In this document: positions 6,815 through 13,949 of the stretch, in pieces
How positions within the stretch are numbered: the first letter of the stretch is position 1
How the letters are laid out: each line of letters starts with the position of its first letter
DNA from: Bacillota bacterium
GTDB lineage: Bacteria; Bacillota; Clostridia; Peptostreptococcales; Anaerovoracaceae
Length of the DNA: 22,128 nucleotides
Direction: 5' to 3'
NCBI GenBank assembly: GCA_017534025.1
Contig: JAFWDF010000081.1
Location: forward strand, 1 to 22,128
The notes under the pieces: model-generated
What the model was told of the DNA's origin: nothing
Databases searched by the model: none
Seen by the model: only the letters and a program-made list of their open reading frames with translations
Position numbers and translations under genes: made by a program

Positions 6815-8764
6815 TCAGTCTTCTCCGGCCAGTGCCATGATCCGGTCTGCAATCCCGGCGGCATCCAGTCCGTATTCTTTCATCAGCTCCGCCTGGCTTC
6901 CGTGCGGAATAAACGCATCCGGCCAGCCAAACTTATGCACGGTCACCGAAGGATCCGCCGCAAAAAGATCTTCTATAATGCTTCCGAACCCGCCGACCGT
7001 GACATTATCCTCAATGGTAATGACCCGGCCTGCCGCCCGGCCTTCCTTTTTATAAAAACCGATATCCTGCTCCGACAGCGGACAGACTTTCCCCGCATCG
7101 ATAACCGATGCCCGGATGCCGTTGGCCTGCAGCCGGATCGCTGCGTATACCGCCGCGGACACCATCGTTCCCACTGCCAGAATGCATACATCCGGTGTTT
7201 TCTCCGGCGTCATTGGCTCTTCTATATCGTCCGGGCTCTGAGCCGGCTCTTCCCTGCCGGAAAACAGCAGGCGCGGTCCCGGAATATCTCCGGTTTCATA
7301 TGGAATCTGCGCAAAATCCGTCAATTCGGCAGCTTCTCCCCGCGGATACCGGATGGCACACGGCCCGTCCAGTGTCAGAGAGTATTCCAGCATATTTTCC
7401 AGCTGTGTTCTGTCAGAAGGCGCCAGCACCGTCATGCCCGGCATGTGACTGAGATAGGACAGATCGAAAATCCCCTGGTGAGTTTCTCCGTCAGCGCCGA
7501 CTATTCCCGCCCGGTCCAGACAGAATGTCACCGGCAGATTCTGCATGCAGACATCGATCAGGATCTGATCGTACGCCCTCTGCAGGAACGTCGAGTAAAC
7601 CGCCACATACGGCCGGAAACCGCCGGTCGCCAGACCGGCTGCAAAAGTGACAGCATGTTCCTCCGCAATACCCACATCAAAAATGCGCTCCGGGAAGGTT
7701 TCTTCAAATGCCTTCAGGCCGGTGCCGTCAATCATGGCTGCGCTGACCGCCGCAATCCGGTCATCCCGAACAGCCATCTCGGTCAGTTTTTTACCGAACA
7801 CTTTCGAATAGTCCGGCTTGGATGCGGTTTTTTTAAGCGCGCCGGTTTCCCGGTCAAACGGTGAGATCCCATGGAATTTGGAAGGATTCTGTTCCGCCGG
7901 GCGGTATCCTTTCCCCTTTTCCGTGATACAGTGGATCACCATTGGCTCGTCGGTCCGCTTCGCATCTTCCAGAATCGCGATGAGGCTCTCCAGATCATGG
8001 CCGTCCACCGGCCCGACATAGGTAAACCCCAGTTCCTCAAACAGCACGCCGGAAACCAGCATATATTTTACGGCATCCTTCATATGAGATACGCCGCGCG
8101 CCAGACCTCCTCCTACCAGAGGAATTTTATTCAGACCGTTTTTCACGCCGCTCTTGAGTTCATGATACTTCGGCGAGGTGCGCAGACCGGCCAGATGCTG
8201 CGACATGCTTCCGCGGTTGCGGGAAATAGACATGCCGTTATCATTCAATATGATAATGAAATTGCGGTCCAGTACCCCGGCATTATTCATCGCTTCATAT
8301 ACCATGCCGCCGGTAAACGCTCCGTCTCCGATCACTGCAGCCACCGCGTAATTGTCTCCCCGCAGGTCTCTTGCCGCGGCCATACCCAGTGCAGCGGATA
8401 TGGAATTGCTGCTGTGTCCTGTATCAAAAGTATCGTATGCACTTTCCTCCCGCTTCGGGAATCCGCTCATGCCGTGAAAACGGCGCAGCGTATTCATATA
8501 CGCGCCTCTGCCGGTCAGAATCTTGTGTACGTAAGTCTGATGGCCGACATCCCAGACAATTTTATCCTCCGGGGTGTCAAACACCTTATGTATCGCCACC
8601 GTCAGTTCCACAACGCCCAGATTGGAGGCCAGATGACCGCCGGTTTCCGATACGGTTTCCAGCAGATAAGCCCGGATTTCATCACAGAGCAGTTCCAGCT
8701 CATGCAGAGACATGTTTTTTATATCAGAAGGAAAAATACCTTCTTTCAGTCTGTTCTTATCCAT
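6815..8764 (-). CDS. dxs: 1-deoxy-D-xylulose-5-phosphate synthase
   Basis: 649 residues from ATG at 8764. Dxs condenses pyruvate and glyceraldehyde 3-phosphate, using thiamine diphosphate, to DXP, the first step of the MEP isoprenoid pathway. Seen: GGHLASNLGVVELT (42-55), WDVGHQTYVHKILTGR (71-86), the ThDP site VIGDGAFTGGMVYEAMNNAG to NDNGMSIS (144-180), GIAEEHAVTFAAG, and DRAGIVGADGETHQG of the transketolase pyrimidine domain. An acidic, proline-rich insertion precedes the C-terminal domain, making it slightly longer than usual. The frame could begin at ATG 8830, but that codon lies within 5 nt of a predicted -10 box, so the shorter start is preferred although its Shine-Dalgarno (TGGAAAA) is weak. 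tlyA follows after 2 nt. Confidence 0.96.
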   Translation of the reverse strand: MDKNRLKEGIFPSDIKNMSLHELELLCDEIRAYLLETVSETGGHLASNLGVVELTVAIHKVFDTPEDKIVWDVGHQTYVHKILTGRGAYMNTLRRFHGMSGFPKREESAYDTFDTGHSSNSISAALGMAAARDLRGDNYAVAAVIGDGAFTGGMVYEAMNNAGVLDRNFIIILNDNGMSISRNRGSMSQHLAGLRTSPKYHELKSGVKNGLNKIPLVGGGLARGVSHMKDAVKYMLVSGVLFEELGFTYVGPVDGHDLESLIAILEDAKRTDEPMVIHCITEKGKGYRPAEQNPSKFHGISPFDRETGALKKTASKPDYSKVFGKKLTEMAVRDDRIAAVSAAMIDGTGLKAFEETFPERIFDVGIAEEHAVTFAAGLATGGFRPYVAVYSTFLQRAYDQILIDVCMQNLPVTFCLDRAGIVGADGETHQGIFDLSYLSHMPGMTVLAPSDRTQLENMLEYSLTLDGPCAIRYPRGEAAELTDFAQIPYETGDIPGPRLLFSGREEPAQSPDDIEEPMTPEKTPDVCILAVGTMVSAAVYAAIRLQANGIRASVIDAGKVCPLSEQDIGFYKKEGRAAGRVITIEDNVTVGGFGSIIEDLFAADPSVTVHKFGWPDAFIPHGSQAELMKEYGLDAAGIADRIMALAGED

Positions 8765-8832
8765 TTTTCCAGTCAGTATAATAGCTTCGGAAAACACGGG
8801 GCCGTTCAGCAGCCGCAGGCTTCCGCACATAT

Positions 8833-8861
8833 ATTATACTTTTCCTTTCCTGCTGTTTCAG
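8833..8861 (-). promoter_or_regulatory. predicted dxs promoter
   Basis: Leftward -35 CTGAAA (8861-8856), a 17-bp spacer and a perfect -10 TATAAT (8838-8833), lying immediately before the oapA-dxs junction. Predicted transcription start near 8826 gives a leader of about 60 nt to ATG 8764. It suggests dxs-tlyA-HAD-kinase can be expressed independently of the upstream OLE-oapA transcript. Confidence 0.6.
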
Positions 8862-8863
8862 GG

Positions 8864-9439
8864 TTATCGTTCAAGAAAAACCGCAAGGATTTTTCCGATT
8901 CTCCCCACGATGCGCTTCGCGTTGCGAATCGCGATATCTTTTCCAAAGGCTTTCCCGCCTATCGTCAGGGAAGCCACAATTCCGCTGAGTACAACGGACA
9001 CAACGGCGTAATCCAACACTCCGTCCGCCGTAATCTGCGAAACAATAAACGCGCCTGATGCGCCGCTGATGATGCCGCAGGTATCCCCGATGACATCATT
9101 CAGGAAATTGGACACCCGGGATGCGTTTCTCATAAGCATCAGCGAACTTTTCGCCCCTTTGACCCGGTGCGCCGCCATGGAATTGAACGGTACCGGATCC
9201 GCTACCGTCACCGCCACGCCGATGATATCAAATACGATCCCGATCAGAACGATCAGAATCAGTATGATGAACGCGACGAGCGTCGATGACTTCTGCAGCA
9301 GAAGGTCCGAAAAGAGACTCATAAAAACGGAAAGGAAAAACGCGCACACGATGATGCTTAGCGTCCATCGGCGATGGATGCTGGCAGGACTCGGAGCCGG
9401 TTTTCCCTTCCCTTTTGCATTTTCTTTTTCTGTTTTCAT
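8864..9439 (-). CDS. oapA: OLE-associated membrane protein (DUF21-like), probable OapA
   Basis: 191 residues with a Lys-rich cytoplasmic N-terminus (MKTEKENAKGKGKP) and four predicted membrane helices at about 27-48, 53-79, 116-136 and 142-162. Between helices 2 and 3 is DPVPFNSMAAHRVKGAKSSLMLMRNA (81-106), a basic stretch like that in DUF21/CNNM-type Mg2+-transport relatives. In Bacillus halodurans the equivalent gene lies between the OLE RNA gene and dxs; OapA is a membrane protein that binds OLE RNA and is linked to Mg2+ homeostasis and cold/alcohol stress (established for the family). Here the gene directly follows the 730-nt RNA interval and precedes dxs, matching that order. AGGA about 10-13 nt before ATG 9439 is a weak ribosome binding site. 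Cystathionine-beta-synthase and CorC domains of CorB/CorC proteins are absent. Confidence 0.85.
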   Translation of the reverse strand: MKTEKENAKGKGKPAPSPASIHRRWTLSIIVCAFFLSVFMSLFSDLLLQKSSTLVAFIILILIVLIGIVFDIIGVAVTVADPVPFNSMAAHRVKGAKSSLMLMRNASRVSNFLNDVIGDTCGIISGASGAFIVSQITADGVLDYAVVSVVLSGIVASLTIGGKAFGKDIAIRNAKRIVGRIGKILAVFLER

Positions 9440-9454
9440 ATTCCTAATCCTGCT

Positions 9455-10122
9455 ATGGTCAGGGTCACTGTCAGTAAACCATCCGGATTTCCTACTGGCA
9501 TTTTCATCTTACTTATGTGCAGGTATTCCAACAAAGAATAAAGTGGCTGGCGTCCACGTTAAATTTCCGGCTTAGGTCAGGTCAGAGTTTCCTGGCGCCG
9601 CTACTGATACGTCACCGTTTCAGCGGTTCCCCTTCAAAGCGTACGATCGTGCCGTTGCCGAACACGCCACCTGATCACCACTTAGTCCGAACTGCAATCC
9701 ATGGCAATGCGCCAAACAGTCTAGGAGATTTCCTCAACAGTATTGCAAAACCCTATCCTCTGTTGCAGGATCGATTTCATACAGCAATCATCGCCGGATC
9801 GTCGGCCGCTGGTCAGACGAATCGATCTGTAATCCCGGGATCCCACATCAAGGCAGGCTACGCTTAGGCAGGCTCTGCGCCTCCCGGCTGCCGTCCTGCT
9901 TCAGGTTATATTACTTCTGCCTGCAGATGCAGACAGAAGCCTCCACGACAGTCAGGGTTTAGCCACATGCCATTATGGTTACCCTTTCCGTCTTTCTCCC
10001 TGAAAATGCCCCCAACTGGGCGTCGAAAGCAAAAACAAGGAGCTTCATCGATGTGCCCTTTAACGGATTTTTAGCCCCGTCTTCAGATTAAGCAAATTCT
10101 GACTAGAATACTGCGCCACTTC
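9455..10122 (-). ncRNA. ole: OLE RNA (ornate large noncoding RNA)
   Basis: The interval between sfsA and oapA (9440-10169) has no convincing gene. In known genomes OLE RNA (about 610 nt) sits between ispA and oapA-dxs, as here. The 5' end is set by the predicted promoter at 10129-10157. The 3' end is not determined; the boundary given stops before the oapA ribosome binding site. Seen stems (rightward coordinates): 10096-10100/10105-10109; 10039-10044/10073-10078; 10008-10011/10018-10021; 9952-9957/9998-10003; 9914-9924/9929-9939; 9735-9740/9760-9765; 9614-9617/9624-9627. Stems 10039-10078 and 9914-9939 each contain a G-U pair in the leftward transcript that would be A-C in the rightward one, supporting leftward transcription. 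The family forms a membrane-associated RNP with OapA and affects Mg2+ homeostasis and stress tolerance. No family alignment was run. Confidence 0.87.
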
Positions 10123-10128
10123 TTATTA

Positions 10129-10157
10129 ATTTTACGATATTCGCCGAAACAGGTCAA
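10129..10157 (-). promoter_or_regulatory. predicted promoter of the OLE RNA
   Basis: Leftward -35 TTGACC (10157-10152), a 17-bp spacer and -10 TAAAAT (10134-10129), just downstream of the sfsA stop (10172-10170). Predicted start is near 10122. This would let the RNA be made apart from the xse-ispA-sfsA message. Confidence 0.72.
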
Positions 10158-10169
10158 GTGTACGGGTTA

Positions 10170-10865
10170 TTAATTCCCCTGTCTTTCTGTGATTCGAATA
10201 CTGTCCGCCTCAACGTGACAACCGTAACTGACTACCTGCACACCTGCCTTCGCAGCCATTTCCAGAGCCTGTCCGAATGCCGGATGGGTGTCATCGTTCG
10301 GCAGTACCCGGCGGATCCCGTTCATCTGGATCACAAAAGCGATCTGACAGTGATATCCTTCTCCTGCAGCTGCCGCCAGCTCCTTCAGATGCTTCACACC
10401 GCGTTCCGTCGGAGCATCCGGGAATAATCCGATTCCCTGTTTCTGATCCGCTGCCAGCGTGCATCCTTTTACTTCCGTAAGATACTTTTCGCCCCGGCTT
10501 TCCATATAGAAATCAAACCGGGAACTTCCATAAGCAAACTCCGGTTTCACAACATCATAATGAAGACCCGTCAGATACTGCTTCATCAGTTCATTCGGAG
10601 CAAAGCTGTCGATATTTACCCATCCCAGTCCGGGCTTAAACACAGAGATCAGGTCATACGCCGTTTTCCTCTTCGGGTCCGGGGCTCTCTGCAGAGTGAC
10701 GCTGGCGTCCGACACCAGCAGTTCGCGAAGGCGTCCTGTATTTTTCACATGGACCGGTATCTCTTTCCCGTCGATCCGTACTTCGGCAACAAAGCGGTTT
10801 ACTCTGCGCAGAAATACTCCCGGGACGGTATCCCTGTAATGAATGAATGGTTCCGGACGGCTCAT
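10170..10865 (-). CDS. sfsA: SfsA family protein (PD-(D/E)XK nuclease-like fold)
   Basis: 231 residues from ATG at 10865, chosen because AGGGGGG lies about 7 nt upstream and the length equals the family norm; a TTG further upstream at 10907 would add 14 unrelated residues. SfsA was named for stimulation of maltose metabolism in E. coli and binds DNA; its molecular role is unsettled. An N-terminal OB-like part (VKNTGRLRELL near residues 40-50) leads to a nuclease-like core: SRFDFYM with Asp118, then LTEVKGCTL with Glu131 and Lys133, the D...ExK pattern of PD-(D/E)XK enzymes. FPDAPTERGVKHLKEL and VIQMNGI are family motifs. It lies between ispA and the OLE RNA, a position usually empty in the classic OLE neighbourhood. 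Inverted repeat CCGGCAG/CTGCCGG (10887-10928) lies in its leader. Confidence 0.93.
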   Translation of the reverse strand: MSRPEPFIHYRDTVPGVFLRRVNRFVAEVRIDGKEIPVHVKNTGRLRELLVSDASVTLQRAPDPKRKTAYDLISVFKPGLGWVNIDSFAPNELMKQYLTGLHYDVVKPEFAYGSSRFDFYMESRGEKYLTEVKGCTLAADQKQGIGLFPDAPTERGVKHLKELAAAAGEGYHCQIAFVIQMNGIRRVLPNDDTHPAFGQALEMAAKAGVQVVSYGCHVEADSIRITERQGN

Positions 10866-10952
10866 GGTCTGCCCCCCTTTGTTTTCCCGGCAGTCTGTTC
10901 GCAGCAATCCGTTTCTCCGTGCTGCCGGATAAACTTCTATATATGAGAGTAT

Positions 10953-11855
10953 TCAGGAAATCCTCTTCAGCAGATTCTGCGCCAGTTCCTTCAGGAAATC
11001 CGTGTTCGATCCCTGTACTTGTTCCAGCGCCTGCACCGCCTGTTCCGTCACTTCCCGGGCACGGTCATACGAATATTCCAGACCATAAACGGCAGGATAT
11101 GTCAGTTTGCCTCTTTCCGCATCCATGCCGGTATTCTTCCCCAGCTCCCGGATGCTTCCGATCACATCCAGAATGTCGTCTACAATCTGGAAAGTCAGGC
11201 CAACATTTTCCGCGTACGTTGTAAATGCTTCCAGCTCAGCTTCTCCGGCGCCGCCCAGAATGGCGCCTGCCCGTACCGAAGCCCGGATGATGGCGCCGGT
11301 CTTATTCCGGTGAATATACAGAAGCCGGTCTTCCCCGCTTCCCTGCACCAGTTCCGGACGGCAGTCGGATGCCTGGCCGGCGATCATTCCGCGCACGCCG
11401 GCTGCCTCCGCGATTTCCGCGGCGGCCCGGATGCACCGCTCCCGCCGCGCCGGATCATTACCGGCATGAAGGATTTCTCCGAGCATGATCTCAAAGGCGC
11501 TGTTCAGCAGGCCGTCGCCTGCCAGAATGGCCATGTCGTCTCCGTAGACCTTATGATTGGTCGGCTTTCCGCGACGGAGATCATCGTTATCCATGGACGG
11601 ATGGTCATCATGAATCAGGGAATAGGTATGAATATATTCCATGGCGCAGGCAAAAGGCATGGCGTCTTCCGCAGAGCCCCCGGCGATCTCACAGACCGCC
11701 AGCAGCATCACCGGACGGAGCCGTTTTCCGCCCGCCTCCAGGCTGTAGCGCATGGCTTCCTCCAGTATACCGCTGCGGGTGTCCACAGCCGGCAGCCGGC
11801 GGACGAGTTCTTCTTCTATCTGTTTGCTGTACGACTCATAGGTTTCAGAAAACAC
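10953..11855 (-). CDS. ispA: farnesyl diphosphate synthase-type polyprenyl synthetase
   Basis: 300 residues. It adds isopentenyl diphosphate to DMAPP and GPP to give FPP for quinone, peptidoglycan-carrier and other isoprenoids. Seen: AGGKRLRPV (41-49), first Asp-rich motif HDDHPSMDNDDLRRGKP (82-98; Asp83, Asp84, Asp89), GDGLLNSAFE, KTGAIIRAS and second Asp-rich motif FQIVDDILD (222-230). Tyr78 at the fifth position before the first motif fits farnesyl chain length. The His after the first DD, where Leu is commoner, is unusual but lies between the ligand aspartates. Start is GTG at 11855 with GAGGAG 9 nt upstream; no closer ATG exists. It sits 19 nt after xseB in the usual xseA-xseB-ispA order, and supplies the same pathway as dxs further down. 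Confidence 0.95.
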   Translation of the reverse strand: MFSETYESYSKQIEEELVRRLPAVDTRSGILEEAMRYSLEAGGKRLRPVMLLAVCEIAGGSAEDAMPFACAMEYIHTYSLIHDDHPSMDNDDLRRGKPTNHKVYGDDMAILAGDGLLNSAFEIMLGEILHAGNDPARRERCIRAAAEIAEAAGVRGMIAGQASDCRPELVQGSGEDRLLYIHRNKTGAIIRASVRAGAILGGAGEAELEAFTTYAENVGLTFQIVDDILDVIGSIRELGKNTGMDAERGKLTYPAVYGLEYSYDRAREVTEQAVQALEQVQGSNTDFLKELAQNLLKRIS

Positions 11856-11874
11856 GGCAAGTACTCCTCTATCA

Positions 11875-12111
11875 TCATGCCGGACTTCTGCCCGGCTGGT
11901 TCATCTCCATTAATTCGTCCGTTTCTTTATCATACAGCTGAATCAGCTGCTCCGCTTCTTCCAGAATTGCCCTGCAGACGTTATACTGCTCAGCGCCCTC
12001 TTTATAAAGCTCGATCGCCCGGTCCAGTTTCACATCCGGGTCATTCAGTCCGGCCGCACAGGCACGGAGCTTTTCAAAAGATTCTTCAAAGTCTTTTTTC
12101 TTTGCCGTCAT
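11875..12111 (-). CDS. xseB: exodeoxyribonuclease VII small subunit
   Basis: 78 residues, normal length. XseB subunits bind the large subunit XseA to form exonuclease VII, which degrades single-stranded DNA from both ends to oligonucleotides. Motifs are KKKDFEESFEKLRACAAGLNDPDVKLDRAIELYKEGAEQY (the family's two-helix core, short of 40 residues) and an acidic tail. Its ATG overlaps the xseA stop as ATGA, so the two subunits are coupled. ispA begins 19 nt downstream. Confidence 0.94.
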   Translation of the reverse strand: MTAKKKDFEESFEKLRACAAGLNDPDVKLDRAIELYKEGAEQYNVCRAILEEAEQLIQLYDKETDELMEMNQPGRSPA

Positions 12112-13265
12112 TTTCCGGCCTCCCTTTCCAATTCCGCCGCAGTTACCTGCGCGGTCAGGCGTCCGTCCCGCATATGAACGGCAATTGTTTCTCCGGCCCG
12201 CACAGATCCGGTTCCGGTAACCGGACGGCCCTCCGCGTCATACACTATGGCATAGCCACGCTGTACAATGCGCTCCGGATCCGCTGCCTCAATGGCGATC
12301 CGGCACTTTTCCGCTTCCTGCCGGTTTCGTTCCAGGATCCTGTGCATACTCTGCCGCAGCGACAGAGCCGTCTGCTGCGTCATCCATTTCCGGTGCTCCG
12401 CCTGCCGGCGAAGAGTCCCTGCCATCGCCTTCGGCGACATGAGCTCCATCTGCCGCAGGAATTCCCGCACATCCGGCACCGCCATCACGGCAGCTGCCGT
12501 CGGTGTCTCGGCGCGGCAGTCCGCCGTAAAATCCGCAATGGTAAAATCCGTCTGGTGACCCACTGCAGAAATGACAGGAATCCGCGATTCCAGAATTGCC
12601 GCCGCCGTTTTTTCTTCATTAAATGCCCAGAGATCTTCCAGCGATCCGCCGCCTCTGCCGGTGATGATCACATCCACCTCCGGAAAACGCCGGTTCACAT
12701 GCCGGATGGCCTCCGCAATGGCGGCAGCGGCGCCCTCGCCCTGCACCTGGCACGGATACACAATGACCCGCACCAGCGGATTGCGTACCCGCAGAATATT
12801 CAGGATGTCCTGCACGGCGGCCCCGGTTTCCGAAGTAATCACGCATACGGTATCCGGAAAAACCGGGATTGGCCGTTTGCGTGCCGGATCAAACCAGCCG
12901 GCCTTCTGCAGCTTCTCGTAAAGCGCCCGGTAGGCCGCCATCAGGCCGCCTTCCCCGGAGACTTCGACATCCTTCACATTCAGGGAATACGTCCCTCCTT
13001 TTTCATAGACCGACACATAACCGGAAGCAATAACCTCCATGCCGTCCGCCAGCTCATAACGCAGCCCGGACGCGTACCCCGCCGGCATGAAACAGCGCAC
13101 AGCCGCGCGGCTGTCCTTCAGCGTAAAATACACATGACCGGAGCCATGATATTTCAGATTGGATATTTCCCCCACTACGGAGATATTTCCCAGCAGAGGA
13201 TCCGTCTGCAGTACCCTGGAAATATAATTATTCAGTTGCGAAACCTGTACCGGTTTTCTGGCCAC
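12108..13265 (-). CDS. xseA: exodeoxyribonuclease VII large subunit (GTG start)
   Basis: 385 residues. Catalytic subunit of exonuclease VII. N-terminal OB-fold (about 1-100) begins VSQLNNYISRVLQTDPLLGNISVVGEISN with HVYFTLKDSRAAVRCFMP. The catalytic part shows PDTVCVITSETGAAVQDILN, VIITGRGGGSLEDLWAFNEE and ISAVGHQTDFTIADF with AETPTAAA, all standard XseA motifs; a helical C-terminal part follows. Somewhat shorter than the E. coli protein (about 450), mainly in the C-terminal coiled region. The start is GTG at 13265, with GAGG overlapping the aldolase stop and 7 nt upstream. Aldolase ends 9 nt before it, so the salvage genes and xseA are one transcript. Confidence 0.95.
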   Translation of the reverse strand: MARKPVQVSQLNNYISRVLQTDPLLGNISVVGEISNLKYHGSGHVYFTLKDSRAAVRCFMPAGYASGLRYELADGMEVIASGYVSVYEKGGTYSLNVKDVEVSGEGGLMAAYRALYEKLQKAGWFDPARKRPIPVFPDTVCVITSETGAAVQDILNILRVRNPLVRVIVYPCQVQGEGAAAAIAEAIRHVNRRFPEVDVIITGRGGGSLEDLWAFNEEKTAAAILESRIPVISAVGHQTDFTIADFTADCRAETPTAAAVMAVPDVREFLRQMELMSPKAMAGTLRRQAEHRKWMTQQTALSLRQSMHRILERNRQEAEKCRIAIEAADPERIVQRGYAIVYDAEGRPVTGTGSVRAGETIAVHMRDGRLTAQVTAAELEREAGK

Positions 13266-13274
13266 TTTTCTACC

Positions 13275-13949
13275 TCAGAACTTGATTTTATACCGCTCCC
13301 GCTGTTTCAGCGTCGCTTCCATTTCCTGCCCTTCCAGAAGATGCGCCGGCTCCGGCCGGATGCCGGTCAGCATCAGAATTTTCGCATAATACTCCATTGT
13401 TTCCAGGCGGAAATAAGCCTGTTCCATGGACGTCCCCCAGGACAGCGCGCCATGACTGGCCATCAGACAGCAGGCATGCCCGTTCAGATACGGAACAATC
13501 GTCTCCGCCAATTCCGGTGTACCGGGTGCCGCAAACGGCGCACACGGCACTTCTCCCAGATTCAGCAGCGCTTCCGTCACAACCGGCGCATTCATGTCCA
13601 TGCGCGCGCAGGCAAAAGCCGTGGAGAGAGGCGGATGTGCGTGCACAACGGCATTCATATCCGGCCGGTGACGGTACACATTCATATGCAGCTTAATCTC
13701 CGAAGAAATCTTCACGTCCGCATTCTGTTCCAGAATCGTGCCGTCGGCATCCACCTTCACCAGATCATTTTCCGTCATAAATCCCTTGGAGAAACCGGAA
13801 GGCGTTACCCAGAAAAAACCGTCCTTCGTCCGGCAGCTGATATTTCCGTCATTGGCCGCGCAGTATCCTTTGTCAAACATGCGTTTCCCGGCTTCCAGAA
13901 TATTGGCTCTCGCGCCGGCGTCATCCGGCAGCTGCACATTGAAACTCAT
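13275..13949 (-). CDS. class II aldolase/adducin family protein, probable salvage aldolase
   Basis: 224 residues from ATG at 13949, with AGGAG 8 nt upstream; this ATG overlaps the mtnA stop as ATGA. Zn2+-dependent class II aldolase fold: NDGNISCR (33-40), TPSGFSKG (49-56), catalytic Glu84 in SSEIKLH, zinc ligands His103 and His105 in VVHAHPP, and His166 in MASHGALSWG. Relatives include L-fuculose- and L-ribulose-phosphate enzymes and MtnB dehydratase. Next to mtnA the likeliest role is splitting 5-deoxyribulose-1-phosphate or 5-methylthioribulose-1-phosphate to DHAP plus an aldehyde (DrdA/Ald2, the DHAP shunt), rather than MtnB, because no other methionine-salvage gene is in view. That is inference from neighbourhood; sugar specificity cannot be read from these motifs. 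Confidence 0.88.
   Translation of the reverse strand: MSFNVQLPDDAGARANILEAGKRMFDKGYCAANDGNISCRTKDGFFWVTPSGFSKGFMTENDLVKVDADGTILEQNADVKISSEIKLHMNVYRHRPDMNAVVHAHPPLSTAFACARMDMNAPVVTEALLNLGEVPCAPFAAPGTPELAETIVPYLNGHACCLMASHGALSWGTSMEQAYFRLETMEYYAKILMLTGIRPEPAHLLEGQEMEATLKQRERYKIKF

Noticed and set aside
8764..8830. Longer dxs start at ATG 8830
   Set aside because: It lies within a few bases of a consensus-like -10 box, so it would lack a leader and ribosome site on that transcript; the added 22 residues have no Dxs similarity. It would be possible on read-through message from oapA.
9069..9867. Rightward open frames over oapA and the OLE interval
   Set aside because: No motif or ribosome binding site supports them, and part is antisense to oapA. 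The interval shows RNA stems favouring the leftward strand.
10887..10928. Inverted repeat CCGGCAG/CTGCCGG before sfsA as an ispA terminator
   Set aside because: No T tract follows leftward, so it is noted only as a possible leader structure.
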